In this document: one piece after another, positions 1 to 9,608 of the stretch | How positions within the stretch are numbered: the stretch's first letter is position 1 | Layout of the letters: every line of letters starts with the position of its first letter | Assembly: GCF_009910365.1 (NCBI RefSeq) | Contig: NZ_CP036423.1 | Coordinates: 806,001-870,000 of the forward strand | Source: Aequoribacter fuscus | Lineage (GTDB): Bacteria; Pseudomonadota; Gammaproteobacteria; Pseudomonadales; Halieaceae | Direction of reading: 5' to 3' | DNA length: 64,000 nt | Translations under genes and position numbers: made by a program | Notes under the pieces: model-generated | What the model saw: the letters and a program-made list of their open reading frames with translations, nothing else | The model's database searches: none | Told to the model about the DNA's origin: nothing

Positions 1-1116
1 CCCGGAGCATCGCTCTTGAGCCGTGACGGTGGTTTCGGGTACCAAATTCAGCACGTCGCGTGTTTTCATGCCGATATTTTGTACGCGTAAATGGCAGGCG
101 ACTTGATAGGCAATATCACCCAGCGCATTCGGGAATTCAGTGTTCAATTCGCCCCCTTTATGGCGTAACCACAAGTACTCGAAGGGGTCAAAGAAGGCCT
201 TTTGTACTTTCAGGACATCGGGGTCGTTGGGAAACAGCAATGGCAATTCTTGCTTGTACATCAGTACACACGAAGGAATGGGCGCAATGAGGTCATAGCC
301 CTCATCGACCAGTTTGGCCAATACGGGGATATTGGCGTCTTTTAATTTTTCAACGGTGTCTAGGTCACCCAGCTCAAGCTTTGGCATGCCGCAGCATTTT
401 TCCTTGGGGACGATATCAATGTGAATTCCGTTATGCTGAAAAACTTTTACAAAGTCTTCACCTAGGGTTGGACTGTTGTAGTTGCCATAACAGGTCGCGT
501 AAAGGGCTACTTTGCCCGTGGTGTTACCCACTTCTTTAGGCTCTAGACTCTTGATCATCGGTTTGACGCGCTTGCGCAAGGTCTTGCTGTGAAACTCAGG
601 CACAGGTGCCTCTCTGTGCACACCAAAGCCTTTTTCGAATACGTTGCGGAAGGTGTCGTTCTTGTTTAAGGCGTTGACCGTTACGTCGACCAGAGGGATG
701 GACGTCATGCCAAACACTGTATCCGTACTCGTCAGCACCTTGTCACGAAGTCGAGCGCCTTCGTTCTTAAACTTCTGCGCTTTGGCGCGAAGCATTAAGT
801 GAGGGAAGTCGATATTCCATTCGTGTGGCGGCACGTAAGGGCACTTAGTCATGTAGCAGAGATCGCACATGTAGCACTGGTCGACAACTTTAATGTAGTC
901 TTCCTTGGCGACGCCGTCGACTTCCATGGTTTCCGATTCGTCGACTAAGTCAAATAGCGTGGGAAACGAATCGCACAAGCTTACGCAGCGGCGGCAGCCG
1001 TGACAGATGTCGTAGACGCGCTCTAATTCATCATTCAGTGCGTCTTTGTCCCAAAATTCTTCCGATTTCCATTCAATCGGATGGCGTGTAGGTGCCTCTA
1101 AGCTGCCTTCTCTCAC
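1..1116 (-). CDS. Heterodisulfide-reductase-like Fe-S protein (3' end outside window)
   Basis: This is an Fe-S electron-transfer protein of the GlpC/HdrD type; 372 codons are visible and the C-terminus lies beyond base 1. Two ferredoxin-like cysteine clusters lie near residues 36-46 (CHGCRRCVSLC) and 70-85 (CYMCDLCYMTKCPY). They are followed by a CCG domain with ATCYGNYN and KCCGMPK, and the visible part ends at RCSG, the usual second half of that domain. The start is a GTG at 1114-1116 with GAGGGG seven bases before it. It lies just downstream of rubrerythrin on the same strand. In many proteobacteria this protein, rubrerythrin and a DUF3501 protein are neighbours, so a role as electron donor to rubrerythrin in peroxide reduction is likely, by inference from context. 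A DUF3501 gene would be expected beyond the window edge. Confidence 0.85.
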   Translation of the reverse strand, partial: MREGSLEAPTRHPIEWKSEEFWDKDALNDELERVYDICHGCRRCVSLCDSFPTLFDLVDESETMEVDGVAKEDYIKVVDQCYMCDLCYMTKCPYVPPHEWNIDFPHLMLRAKAQKFKNEGARLRDKVLTSTDTVFGMTSIPLVDVTVNALNKNDTFRNVFEKGFGVHREAPVPEFHSKTLRKRVKPMIKSLEPKEVGNTTGKVALYATCYGNYNSPTLGEDFVKVFQHNGIHIDIVPKEKCCGMPKLELGDLDTVEKLKDANIPVLAKLVDEGYDLIAPIPSCVLMYKQELPLLFPNDPDVLKVQKAFFDPFEYLWLRHKGGELNTEFPNALGDIAYQVACHLRVQNIGMKTRDVLNLVPETTVTAQERCSG

Positions 1117-1151
1117 GATGCTTCCCCTCAAGATTCGGTATTGATGTAGCG

Positions 1152-1178
1152 AAAAAGGGGCCCAAGCGCTTGGGCCCC
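1152..1178 (-). terminator. Intrinsic terminator after rubrerythrin
   Basis: A perfect 22-base GC-rich palindrome occupies 1157-1178 (arms GGGGCCCAAG and CTTGGGCCCC, CG at the centre). On the minus strand it is followed by TTTTT, so it would stop or attenuate transcription leaving the rubrerythrin gene. The Fe-S gene starts only about 40 bases further on, so read-through would set its level. Confidence 0.8.
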
Positions 1179-1214
1179 CTGACACGCACCCGGATCAGGC
1201 GCGTGACTTTAGAA

Positions 1215-1634
1215 TTAACCGTCGAGTTGATCCAAAGCTTTTTGGAAACGATTAGCGTGGCTGCGCTCAGCTTTCGCCAAAGTTTCCATCCAGTCAGCGA
1301 TTTCGTCGAAACCTTCGTCGCGCGCGTCTTTCGCCATGCCTGGGTACATATCGGTGTACTCGTGAGTTTCACCTGCAATAGCTGCTTTCAGGTTGTTCTC
1401 AGTGCTACCGATGGGTAGACCCGTTGCTGGATCGCCTACAGCCTCTAAGTACTCTAAGTGACCGTGAGCGTGGCCTGTTTCGCCTTCTGCAGTTGAACGG
1501 AATACTGCTGCAACATCGTTGTAACCTTCAACGTCCGCTTTGGCGGCGAAGTATAGGTAACGACGGTTTGCTTGTGATTCACCTGCGAATGCATCTTTCA
1601 GGTTTTGTTCGGTTTTTGAACCTTTTAGTGACAT
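1215..1634 (-). CDS. Rubrerythrin (short form without rubredoxin domain)
   Basis: This 139-residue ferritin-like diiron protein probably reduces hydrogen peroxide in the cytoplasm. The diiron ligands are visible: E19 in AGESQA, E52 and H55 in EGETGH, E89 and E92 in GETHEYT, and E123 and H126 in KAERSH. The C-terminal rubredoxin domain of classical rubrerythrin (about 190 residues) is absent, so electrons must come from a partner. The neighbouring Fe-S protein is the obvious candidate. AAGGAG lies upstream of the ATG with good spacing. The gene is divergent from oxyR, which suggests peroxide-responsive control. The family is clear; the physiological electron donor is inferred. Confidence 0.92.
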   Translation of the reverse strand: MSLKGSKTEQNLKDAFAGESQANRRYLYFAAKADVEGYNDVAAVFRSTAEGETGHAHGHLEYLEAVGDPATGLPIGSTENNLKAAIAGETHEYTDMYPGMAKDARDEGFDEIADWMETLAKAERSHANRFQKALDQLDG

Positions 1635-1689
1635 TGTCTTTACTCCTTGTTTACCACTAGTGATGGTCGTGCACGACCGGAATAAGCCC

Positions 1690-1740
1690 TACACTATGCA
1701 GGGATACGTAGTGTAAAGCCGAACGGATGATCTGTATAAT
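1690..1740. promoter_or_regulatory. Divergent rubrerythrin/oxyR control region
   Basis: An inverted repeat with 7-base arms, TACACTA at 1690-1696 and TAGTGTA at 1709-1715, lies between the divergent rubrerythrin and oxyR genes. A perfect TATAAT at 1735-1740 can serve as the -10 box of oxyR. LysR-type regulators normally bind such dyads in divergent promoters, so this is a candidate OxyR site. It does not match the long E. coli OxyR consensus in an obvious way. Confidence 0.5.
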
Positions 1741-1773
1741 GAAAAAAATCAGACTTACCTTTCGGAAAAATCG

Positions 1774-2670
1774 ATGAGTAGACAGCCCACCCTCAAACAA
1801 CTGCGCTACCTCCTAGCGGTAGCGGACGCTGGACATTTCGGACAAGCCGCTAAAGCCTGCTTTGTGTCGCAATCCACCCTGAGTGCCGGCGTCTCTGAAC
1901 TCGAAGATCTATTAGGCGTGGTTTTATTAGAAAGAACAAGCCGAACTGTCCTATTAACTGATATCGGTCAAGAAGTGGTACGACGCGCTCGCGCTACCTT
2001 GCTGGATATCGAGGATATGATCGCCGTTTGTGACGCCTCGCAAAAGCCTTTTACGGGCCGCTTGCGCATGGGCGTGATACCCACTATCGCGCCATTTGTT
2101 CTGCCGTCTTTAATGAAACGACTGCGTGAAGAACATCCAGACTTTAAACTGTTGGTGAAAGAGGATTTAAGTGGGCACTTGGTCGAGGCGTTGAATAAGG
2201 GCGATCTCGATGTACTGCTGCTGGCGTTGCCGTTTGATTCGGAAAACGTCGACACAGAAGTCTTGTATGAGGACAAGTTTTGGTTCGCCTGTGCCCATAG
2301 CCACTCATTACATCAACGCGACAGCATGCTGCCCGACGATCTGCGAGGCCAAGATCTGTTGTTGCTTGAGGACGGTCACTGCTTGCGAGATCATGTGTTG
2401 GAGGCCTGTAACCTTGAACTGAAAGACGTATCATTGCCGTTTCAAGCCACCAGTTTAAATACCATTGTGCAAATGGTGGCGAGCGGGATAGGCGTTACCT
2501 TACTCCCAGATATGGCGGTTCATGGCTCTTTGCTGGCGGGGGTTGATATCAGTCTCAAACCGTTTGCCGCTGAGGCGATTTCTCGGAATATTGGTTTAAT
2601 GTGGCGTAAGAAAAGCCCGCGAGCATTGGATTACCGGGCTTTGGGGGAGATTGTGGCGGCCACTCGTTAA
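1774..2670 (+). CDS. oxyR: OxyR hydrogen peroxide-sensing regulator
   Basis: This LysR-family regulator of 298 residues has a winged HTH at about residues 5-62 and a substrate-like effector domain. It carries both redox cysteines of OxyR, C203 in GHCLRD and C212 in LEAC. Their nine-residue spacing equals that of C199 and C208 in E. coli OxyR, where they form the disulfide after peroxide exposure. The segment ATSLNTIVQMVASGIGVTLL also matches OxyR. The gene is divergent from rubrerythrin, a plausible target. It is probably also autoregulated from the shared intergenic region. Confidence 0.93.
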   Translation: MSRQPTLKQLRYLLAVADAGHFGQAAKACFVSQSTLSAGVSELEDLLGVVLLERTSRTVLLTDIGQEVVRRARATLLDIEDMIAVCDASQKPFTGRLRMGVIPTIAPFVLPSLMKRLREEHPDFKLLVKEDLSGHLVEALNKGDLDVLLLALPFDSENVDTEVLYEDKFWFACAHSHSLHQRDSMLPDDLRGQDLLLLEDGHCLRDHVLEACNLELKDVSLPFQATSLNTIVQMVASGIGVTLLPDMAVHGSLLAGVDISLKPFAAEAISRNIGLMWRKKSPRALDYRALGEIVAATR

Positions 2671-2859
2671 ACGTTTATCAGTGAAATAATTTTGATCCGC
2701 GCTCGATCAAAGCACGCGCTGAGCGTTCGCACTACAAATCACGCGTCTGTGCGCTGGCTAATCGACAAGATTCAAGGCTTGGATACTTTCGAACTAGATG
2801 CCACTTGATTGTTGCTGTGAGATACTAGACGACTTTACGCGGTACTAGGAAAATCCCCA

Positions 2860-5175
2860 ATGATCTCACTGTCTCGGCGCATTGCTGACGAACTCGGCGT
2901 AGCCGAAAAACAAGTAACAGCCACCATTGAACTACTGGATGAAGGCGCCACGGTTCCCTTTATTGCCCGTTATCGAAAGGAGGTGACGGGTTCTTTAGAT
3001 GACACACAGTTGCGTCAGTTGAGCGAGCGCCTGGTGTATTTACGCGAGCTTGAAGATCGACGCGATACGATCCTAAAAAGTATCGAAGAGCAGGGAAAGC
3101 TGACTGAAACCCTAAAAAAAGAGATCTTAGATGCCGAGACCAAAACGCGTCTCGAAGATTTGTATTTGCCCTACAAGCCCAAGCGACGCACGAAAGGCCA
3201 GATCGCCATTGAGGCGGGCATTGAGCCCTTGGCGGATGCCTTACTTGGAAATCGTCACTTGGATCCAGCAGCAGAAGCTGAAGCTTACTTAAATGCTGAG
3301 GCAGGCATTGCCGACGCCAAGGCAGTGCTGGATGGCGCTAAATACATTCTGATGGAGCGTTTCGCGCAGGAAGCCGATTTGCTTGCCAAGCTGCGGAGTT
3401 ATCTGGCCGATAACGGCACCTTGCTCGCAACCGTGATGGCAGGTAAAGAGTCGGAGGGTGAGAAGTTTCGAGATTATTTCGAGCACAAAGAGCCGTGGTC
3501 AAAAGTGCCGTCGCATCGTGCCTTGGCGATGTTTCGAGGTCGCCGCGAAGGAATTCTTAGCGTCAAGGTCGACGTCGAAGTGCCAGACGGGGAGAGACAC
3601 CCGTGCGAATCCATGATAGCCCAATTCTTTGACCTACGTGACGAAGGTCAGCCAGCGGATGCGTGGTTGCAGGAAACCGTGCGCTGGACCTGGCGTATTA
3701 AGCTGCAGTTCCACCTAGAAACCGAGTTGTTGGCTGATTTACGCGAGCGCGCTGAAGCCGCTGCGATTGAAGTATTCGCAGCGAACCTGCAGGATTTGTT
3801 GTTAGCCGCGCCTGCCGGTCAGCGGGCCACCATAGCCCTCGATCCTGGTTTGCGCACGGGGGTCAAAGTCGCTGTGATCGATAGTACAGGTAAGGTTGTT
3901 GATCACGGCGCAATTTATCCGCATGCCCCCAAAAATCAGTGGGACGCGTCTATCGCGCAGTTAGCCAAGTTGGCTAAGCAGTATTCGGCTGAGCTTATTG
4001 CCATTGGCAATGGTACGGCATCGAGAGAAACCGATAAGCTAGCCGCTGATGTTATTAAGCTGCACCCAGAATTGGGTTTGCAGAAGGTCATGGTAAACGA
4101 AGCGGGTGCCTCGGTGTATTCAGCTTCGGCCGAAGCGGCAGCGGAAATGCCCGATCTGGACGTCACGATACGAGGCGCGGTGTCGATTGGGCGGCGCTTG
4201 CAAGATCCCTTGGCCGAGCTTGTGAAAATTGACCCCAAATCGATTGGTGTAGGTCAGTATCAGCATGATGTGAGTCAGATTCAATTGGCGAAAAGTTTGG
4301 ATGTCGTTATCGAAGACTGTGTAAACAGTGTAGGCGTTGAGCTCAACACGGCCTCGGCTCCCTTGTTGAAACGCGTGTCGGGTTTAAACCAAACCATCGC
4401 CGATAACATCGTCGCATTCAGAGATCAACACGGTGCCTTTAAAGATCGTGCGAGCTTAAAGTCGGTACCGCGTTTGGGCGAGAAAACCTTCGAGCAAGCC
4501 GCGGGTTTTTTGCGCGTTCACGGCGGGGCCTATCCTCTAGACAGCTCTGCAGTGCACCCCGAGGCCTACAGTATCGTCGAGGCCATGGCTGCTGACCTTA
4601 AGTTGAGTGTTGCAGATTTGGTTGGGAATAAATCTGCGATTTCTAAAATCGATTTAGAGCGCTATGTCAGCGAGCAATTTGGATTGCCGACGTTGCAAGA
4701 TATTGTGCGCGAACTGGAAAAACCAGGCCGTGATCCACGTCCAGAATTTGCCACCGCAAGCTTTAAAGAGGGTGTTGAAAAAATCAGTGACCTTGAATCG
4801 GGTATGGTGTTGGAGGGCACAGTGACCAATGTGACCAATTTTGGCGCGTTTGTCGATGTTGGGGTGCATCAAGACGGCCTCGTCCATATCTCGGCTTTGG
4901 CGGACAAGTTCGTTAAAGACCCTCGCGACGTGGTCAAGGCGGGTCAAGTCGTCAAAGTCAAAGTGATGGAGGTCGACGAGGGACGTAAGCGTATTGGCTT
5001 AAGTATGCGAATGTCAGATGAGCCTGGTAGTTCAGACCGGGGAGCGCCGAGATCTGCGCGGCCCGAGCGTCGGGAGAGCGGCAGGCCTAAATCGTCATCC
5101 GGTCAATCCTCTGCGCAACCCGCGGCACAAGGCACGATGGGAGCTTTGCTGCAAGCCGCAATAAATAAAAAATAG
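2860..5175 (+). CDS. tex: Tex transcription accessory protein
   Basis: Tex is a conserved cytoplasmic nucleic-acid-binding protein linked to transcription; 771 residues is the normal family length. The order is the Tex N-terminal helical region (about 1-190), a YqgF-like RNase H fold beginning near residue 323 (ALDPGLRTG), helix-hairpin-helix segments near 500-560 ([32 protein letters not shown]) and a C-terminal S1 RNA-binding domain at about 647-715 ([20 protein letters not shown]). A low-complexity Ser/Arg/Pro tail follows. The ATG is preceded by AGGA. It stands alone, and its exact role is not settled even in model organisms. Confidence 0.95.
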   Translation: MISLSRRIADELGVAEKQVTATIELLDEGATVPFIARYRKEVTGSLDDTQLRQLSERLVYLRELEDRRDTILKSIEEQGKLTETLKKEILDAETKTRLEDLYLPYKPKRRTKGQIAIEAGIEPLADALLGNRHLDPAAEAEAYLNAEAGIADAKAVLDGAKYILMERFAQEADLLAKLRSYLADNGTLLATVMAGKESEGEKFRDYFEHKEPWSKVPSHRALAMFRGRREGILSVKVDVEVPDGERHPCESMIAQFFDLRDEGQPADAWLQETVRWTWRIKLQFHLETELLADLRERAEAAAIEVFAANLQDLLLAAPAGQRATIALDPGLRTGVKVAVIDSTGKVVDHGAIYPHAPKNQWDASIAQLAKLAKQYSAELIAIGNGTASRETDKLAADVIKLHPELGLQKVMVNEAGASVYSASAEAAAEMPDLDVTIRGAVSIGRRLQDPLAELVKIDPKSIGVGQYQHDVSQIQLAKSLDVVIEDCVNSVGVELNTASAPLLKRVSGLNQTIADNIVAFRDQHGAFKDRASLKSVPRLGEKTFEQAAGFLRVHGGAYPLDSSAVHPEAYSIVEAMAADLKLSVADLVGNKSAISKIDLERYVSEQFGLPTLQDIVRELEKPGRDPRPEFATASFKEGVEKISDLESGMVLEGTVTNVTNFGAFVDVGVHQDGLVHISALADKFVKDPRDVVKAGQVVKVKVMEVDEGRKRIGLSMRMSDEPGSSDRGAPRSARPERRESGRPKSSSGQSSAQPAAQGTMGALLQAAINKK

Positions 5176-5196
5176 GGCATAACGCTCTTCAATTGC

Positions 5197-5233
5197 CGCC
5201 ACAGTGCCGCCTATCACTCGGTGTACTGTGGCG
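5197..5233. other. Stem-loop between convergent tex and permease genes
   Basis: Arms CGCCACAGT (5197-5205) and ACTGTGGCG (5225-5233) can pair with a 19-base loop. It lies between two convergent genes and may help end both transcripts, but neither side has a T tract. It is only a weak terminator candidate. Confidence 0.35.
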
Positions 5234-5243
5234 TGGTCGAAGC

Positions 5244-6353
5244 CTAAAGTGGCGGTGAACTGACATCTCGGTCGTCAGCGCTTTTATCGTCGTGCATTGC
5301 ATCGCCGTCGAGTATAACGTTGAACTCGCGACTAAAAATTTCCCAAAAGGTGATGAACAGCACGGCAATTAACGGACCAAGCACGAAGCCTGTCATGCCG
5401 AACATTGTGAATCCGCCCAAAGTGGATAATAAGACTAAATAATCCGGTAATTTGGTATCTCGGCCTACCAAGATTGGGCGCAAAATATTATCGACTAAGC
5501 CAATCACAATGGCGCCAAAGGCGATCAAGATAATGCCGTCAGAGGTGTTACCGGTTGCTAACAAATACAGGCCAACAGGGAGCCAAATCAGGCTTGCGCC
5601 AACCACCGGAATTAGCGACAGCACCGTCATTACAACGCCCCACAATACGGGGCCCGGTAGGTCGAGCAGCCAAAATATGAGGCCTCCTAGTGAGCCTTGC
5701 GCCATTGCTACAACTAAACTGCCTTTGATAGTCGCTCGGGTGACTTCCGCGAACTTTTGCATGAGCAGGCGCTCACGCTCATCGCCCAGTGGCAGTGCGC
5801 GGATCAAAATGGGAATGAGTCTAGCGCCATCGCGTAGCATAAAAAACGTGAGATACAGCATCAACCCCAAGCTAACCAGCCATCCCAAGGTGTTTTGCCC
5901 GATTAGCAAGGCATTGCTCGCCATGACTTTGCCGGCTTCGACCGACAGTGAGCCAAGTTGCTGCTTAACTTCTGCGACATCGAAACCTAAGGTTCGTAAA
6001 AGTTCATCAATAACCGGGAAAGCTTGGCGTATTTGGTCAATCCAAAGTGCTGGCTTAAGTTGTCCAGACTCCAGTTGTTGATAGATCGCGGTGCCTTGCT
6101 TAATAAACGAAGACGCTAAAAATAAGGCGGGTGTTACAGCAATGAGCACGCATGCCAATAACGTCACGAGGGCGGCGATGTTTTCATGGCGCGGGTATCG
6201 GTCTAGTAATTTTGCGTGCAGGGGGTGAAATAAAAGCGCGATAATACAGGCCCATAGGATCACGCTAAAAAAAGGCAGCATCAGGTAGGTAAAAGCGATA
6301 CTCACGGCAATGAGCGCTGCGATGAACGATCGTATCTCGATAACTTTTTGCAT
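5244..6353 (-). CDS. AI-2E family transporter (PerM/YhhT-like permease)
   Basis: This is an inner-membrane protein of about 369 residues with the hydrophobic pattern of the AI-2E transporter family: two N-terminal membrane pairs, a long soluble stretch, then several C-terminal segments including the family-typical VDNILRPILVG. Members export or exchange small solutes; the substrate cannot be told from sequence. A GTG at 6380 would add nine residues. A candidate -10 box (TACACT, 6389-6384 on the minus strand) lies so close to that GTG that the ATG at 6353 is the better start. The last 30 residues are charged and cytoplasmic. Confidence 0.8.
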   Translation of the reverse strand: MQKVIEIRSFIAALIAVSIAFTYLMLPFFSVILWACIIALLFHPLHAKLLDRYPRHENIAALVTLLACVLIAVTPALFLASSFIKQGTAIYQQLESGQLKPALWIDQIRQAFPVIDELLRTLGFDVAEVKQQLGSLSVEAGKVMASNALLIGQNTLGWLVSLGLMLYLTFFMLRDGARLIPILIRALPLGDERERLLMQKFAEVTRATIKGSLVVAMAQGSLGGLIFWLLDLPGPVLWGVVMTVLSLIPVVGASLIWLPVGLYLLATGNTSDGIILIAFGAIVIGLVDNILRPILVGRDTKLPDYLVLLSTLGGFTMFGMTGFVLGPLIAVLFITFWEIFSREFNVILDGDAMHDDKSADDRDVSSPPL

Positions 6354-6477
6354 GTCTGGCTCGCGATTTGGCTTTGGCACTCAAGTGTAGCCCGAGTGCG
6401 TAATAAGACACAAAGTCAATAATCTGCTAAGCGTTTAAGTTTTGTGTACACTTGCGTTCTTTTTTGAGGAGGACCTT

Positions 6478-6951
6478 ATGAATTGGGCAGAACTATTCCC
6501 GATGGGCATGGCGCACTATGCTATCGGCGGTTTACTTATCGGTGCCGGTGTCAGCTGGCTGTTTGTCAGCACGGGTTTAATGGGAGGCGCCAGTTCGTTC
6601 TTGACGACGGTCTGGACTTATCTGACTAACGACAAACGCTTTGCTACGGACAGTAACGTATCATCGCGCACATGGCGCAACGTCTATTCTTTGGGCTTAA
6701 TAGCGGGCGCGTTTATTGGCGTTCAGCTGTTCGGTTTGCCCATGAACGTTACCGAAGTCGCGCCTTGGCAGCTGGCGATTGGTGGATTGATCACTGGTTT
6801 TGGGGTGCGCTTAAGCAGCGGTTGTACCTCGGGCCACGGTATTTGCGGTATGGCTTTGCTCGATCTTGACTCGATCTTGGCTGTGCTCGTCTTTTTGTCC
6901 ACAGCGATTGTGGTCGCGCATCTTGTCACGATGTTTGGAGGTGTAGCATGA
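6478..6951 (+). CDS. YeeE/YedE family transporter, first half
   Basis: This 157-residue membrane protein of the YeeE/YedE (DUF395) family has four or so membrane segments and the conserved cysteine motif SSGCTSGHGICG near residues 116-127. Relatives such as TsuA import thiosulfate and related sulfur compounds. Here the usual single protein of about 350 residues is split into two genes, as in PmpA/PmpB. GAGGAGG five bases before the ATG at 6478 fixes this start. An in-frame GTG at 6442 has no ribosome-binding site. Its stop overlaps the next gene as ATGA, so the halves are translationally coupled. Confidence 0.87.
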   Translation: MNWAELFPMGMAHYAIGGLLIGAGVSWLFVSTGLMGGASSFLTTVWTYLTNDKRFATDSNVSSRTWRNVYSLGLIAGAFIGVQLFGLPMNVTEVAPWQLAIGGLITGFGVRLSSGCTSGHGICGMALLDLDSILAVLVFLSTAIVVAHLVTMFGGVA

Positions 6952-7361
6952 GACCAATAGCTTTACTTCAAGTCTTTATTGCGGGCGGTTTGTTCGGTTT
7001 GGGCTTGACCTACGCCACGATGGTTCAGCCAGAAGTTGTACTGAGCTTTTTAAACTTTAACGACTTTGGTTTGCTGTTGGTGCTCGGCTGCGCCACGGGT
7101 CTAACCTTTGTGGTCTACCAGTTGATCCCTAAAATTCGCAAAGCACCGCTGTTCGCGGCGAAGTTTAGTTCGCGTCCCGCAAATGCACGCTCGCGCACAC
7201 TCTTGGGTGCTTTGGTGTTTGGCATTGGCTGGGGCTTGTCAGGTGTTTGCCCAGGGCCAGCCATCGCGAGCGTTGGTGCTGGTAACTGGCCGGTCTTGTA
7301 TGCATTGGGCGGTATGTTTGTCGGTGCTTATTTACAGGGCAGATTTTTCTCGGCCAAATAA
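6948..7361 (+). CDS. YeeE/YedE family transporter, second half
   Basis: This is the 137-residue partner of the preceding gene, overlapping it by four bases. It has the second conserved cysteine motif, GVCPGPAIASVG near residues 99-110, which in single-chain YeeE proteins faces the first motif across the pore. The two products should assemble into one transporter for a sulfur compound; the substrate is inferred from the family. A strong bidirectional hairpin follows. Confidence 0.87.
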   Translation: MRPIALLQVFIAGGLFGLGLTYATMVQPEVVLSFLNFNDFGLLLVLGCATGLTFVVYQLIPKIRKAPLFAAKFSSRPANARSRTLLGALVFGIGWGLSGVCPGPAIASVGAGNWPVLYALGGMFVGAYLQGRFFSAK

Positions 7362-7401
7362 GTTCTGGTAAACCCCGTTGCGGGCTATCTAGGCAGGCGA
7401 T

Positions 7402-7432
7402 AAAAAGGGGGCTAAGTCATACTTAGCCCCCT
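7402..7432. terminator. Bidirectional terminator between transporter and M3 peptidase genes
   Basis: A perfect 11-bp stem with a 3-base loop spans 7407-7431 (arms GGGGGCTAAGT and ACTTAGCCCCC). On the minus strand it is followed by TTTTTA, making a good terminator for the peptidase gene. On the plus strand the T tract is short. It probably ends both convergent transcripts. Confidence 0.82.
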
Positions 7433-7457
7433 TCAAACTCCAACCTTCAGACTTCGG

Positions 7458-9608
7458 TTATTTCTCTTCGACCATCAAACCGCGTCGTTTCAGCAGCGGT
7501 GTGATGTCTGGTGTGCGCCCCCGGAAGTTTTGAAATAGGGACATTGCTTCAGCCGATCCGCCGCGAGATAACAGCGTGTCGCGGAAGTGGTCGCCATTTT
7601 CGCGCAGCATACCGCCGTTTTCTTTAAACCACTCGACCGTATCGGCATCTAACACTTCGCTCCAGATGTAAGAATAATAGCCGGCCGAGTAGCCGCCCAT
7701 GATGTGTGAGAAGTAAGCCGTACGATAACGAGGCGGAACGGGCGCGAAGTCGACGCCAGCATCTGCCAACGCGTTTGCTTCAAAGGCCATAACGTCTGAG
7801 GCCGCTGGTACCTCTTCGGGGGTCAGCTGGTGCCAGGCCTGATCAAGTAACGATGCCGCAAGATACTCAGTGGTCGCAAAGCCTTGATTGAATTGCCCGG
7901 TGCTCAGCAACTTATCAAGTAAAGCCGGATCCATACGCTCGCCGGTCTCATAATGCACCGCGTAGTTCTTCAGGACCTCGGGCCAAACGGCCCACATTTC
8001 GTTGACCATGGAGGGGTATTCTACGAAGTCACGCGGCACAGATGTGCCTGAAAGCGAGCGATACTGGACGTTGGAAAACATGCCGTGCAACGCGTGGCCG
8101 AATTCGTGGAACATGGTGGTCACTTCATCCCAGGTTAGCAGCGTCGGTTCGCCGTCTGCAGGTTTGGAAATGTTGAGGTGATTGGCCACTACGGGTTGAG
8201 TGCCATCGTGATGCGACTGTGACACATAGGCATTCATCCAGGCACCTCCGCGTTTTGATTCTCGTGCGTAAAAGTCTTGAATAAACAGAGCAAGCGTTGA
8301 ACCATCGGCATTAAATACTTCCCAAACACGCACATCCTCTTGGTAGACCGGTAGGTCAGTGCGCTCTTTAAAGGTGATGCCAAATACTTGCTCAGCGGCA
8401 TAGAAGACGCCTTTGGTCAGAACATTGTTCATTTCAAAGTAGGGCTTGAGCTGTGACTCATCAAAGCTATATTTGGCGGCGCGGACTTTCTCGGTGTAGT
8501 AATCCCAGTCCCACGATGCGACTTCAAAATTGCCGCCTTCCGCGTCGATCATGGCTTGAATATCAGCCGCCTCACGCTTGGCGTTGGCAACGGCCGGTGG
8601 GGCCAAACTTGCCAAGCGTTCGTTAACGGCTTCGACCGAGCCCGCCGTTTGGGTTTGTAGACGATAGTCTGCATGGTTTTCAAAACCCAACAGCTGGGCT
8701 GCCTCTGCACGTAACTTCATGACTTCTGCAATGATGGCGGTGTTATCAAATTCCCCGCCGTCAGAACCGCGACCCAGTGATGTTTGATGGATGCGCTGGC
8801 GCAACTCGCGATTCGTCAGGCTCGAAAGGGCAGGCTGACCGCTGGTGTTCAGTAAAGGAAGTACCCATTTTTCAGGCATGTCACGCGCTTCGGCTGCTTT
8901 CTTGGCTGCTGCTATTTGGTTGGCGCTTAGGCCATCCAGTTCTTCTGCAGAGTCCACGACAATGGCCTTGGCGTTGACTTCATTGCGAACATTTTGACTA
9001 AAATCGGTGCCAAGCTTGGCAAGACGCGCATTAATGGCCTTGAGTTTTTCTTTTGCCTCATCATCAAGTGTCGCGCCTGAAAGCACGAAGTCTTTGTAGT
9101 TTTCCTCGATCAAGCGCACAGCCTCGGACTCAAGACCCAGGTCATTACGCTGTTCGTATACGGTTTTGATTCGCGCGAACAAATCGCCATTCAATAAAAT
9201 AGCATCGCTGTGCGCAGACATCACCGGCGCCATTTCGGCGCGAATTGCTTCGATGTCATCGTTTGTGTGCGCCGAGGCTAAGGAGTAAAACACTCGAGAG
9301 ACTCTAGCCAAGGTGTCGCCCGCGTCTTCCAGCGCCAAGATGGTGTTCTCGAAGGTGGGGGCCTCTGGATTTGAGGCAATGGCTTCGATTTCGGCGATAT
9401 GTTCCTTCATGCCGATTTCCATGGCGGGTTTGTAGTGCTCGTTCTCGATTCTATCGAAGGGTGGATACTGCATGTAGAGCGTACTAGGCGTTAAAAACGG
9501 GTTGTCTGATGCCATAGCGGGTGCCTGTGCCTCGTTGTTCGTGTCGGTATTGCAGCCGGCTAATAGTGCTGCGCTGAGCACGGAGACGGCCAAAATAGAA
9601 GTTTTCAT
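7458..9608 (-). CDS. M3-family peptidyl-dipeptidase lipoprotein (Dcp/oligopeptidase A type)
   Basis: This zinc metallopeptidase of 716 residues has the HEFGH motif of family M3 near residue 500, in TMFHEFGHALHGMFS, and the downstream glutamate region FVEYPSMVNEMWA. The N-terminus is a lipoprotein signal (MKTSILAVSVLSAALLAGC), so it is probably anchored to a membrane facing the periplasm and digests short peptides. The start is the ATG at 9606-9608, with AAGGA upstream. A longer reading frame reaching 9692 would put 28 unlikely residues before the signal peptide. Length and motifs fit Dcp. Confidence 0.92.
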   Translation of the reverse strand: MKTSILAVSVLSAALLAGCNTDTNNEAQAPAMASDNPFLTPSTLYMQYPPFDRIENEHYKPAMEIGMKEHIAEIEAIASNPEAPTFENTILALEDAGDTLARVSRVFYSLASAHTNDDIEAIRAEMAPVMSAHSDAILLNGDLFARIKTVYEQRNDLGLESEAVRLIEENYKDFVLSGATLDDEAKEKLKAINARLAKLGTDFSQNVRNEVNAKAIVVDSAEELDGLSANQIAAAKKAAEARDMPEKWVLPLLNTSGQPALSSLTNRELRQRIHQTSLGRGSDGGEFDNTAIIAEVMKLRAEAAQLLGFENHADYRLQTQTAGSVEAVNERLASLAPPAVANAKREAADIQAMIDAEGGNFEVASWDWDYYTEKVRAAKYSFDESQLKPYFEMNNVLTKGVFYAAEQVFGITFKERTDLPVYQEDVRVWEVFNADGSTLALFIQDFYARESKRGGAWMNAYVSQSHHDGTQPVVANHLNISKPADGEPTLLTWDEVTTMFHEFGHALHGMFSNVQYRSLSGTSVPRDFVEYPSMVNEMWAVWPEVLKNYAVHYETGERMDPALLDKLLSTGQFNQGFATTEYLAASLLDQAWHQLTPEEVPAASDVMAFEANALADAGVDFAPVPPRYRTAYFSHIMGGYSAGYYSYIWSEVLDADTVEWFKENGGMLRENGDHFRDTLLSRGGSAEAMSLFQNFRGRTPDITPLLKRRGLMVEEK

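Noticed and set aside
5452-6081. A long open frame (209 codons) antisense to the AI-2E permease
   Set aside because: The permease frame has clear family features. The opposite frame has no signal, domain or ribosome-binding site.
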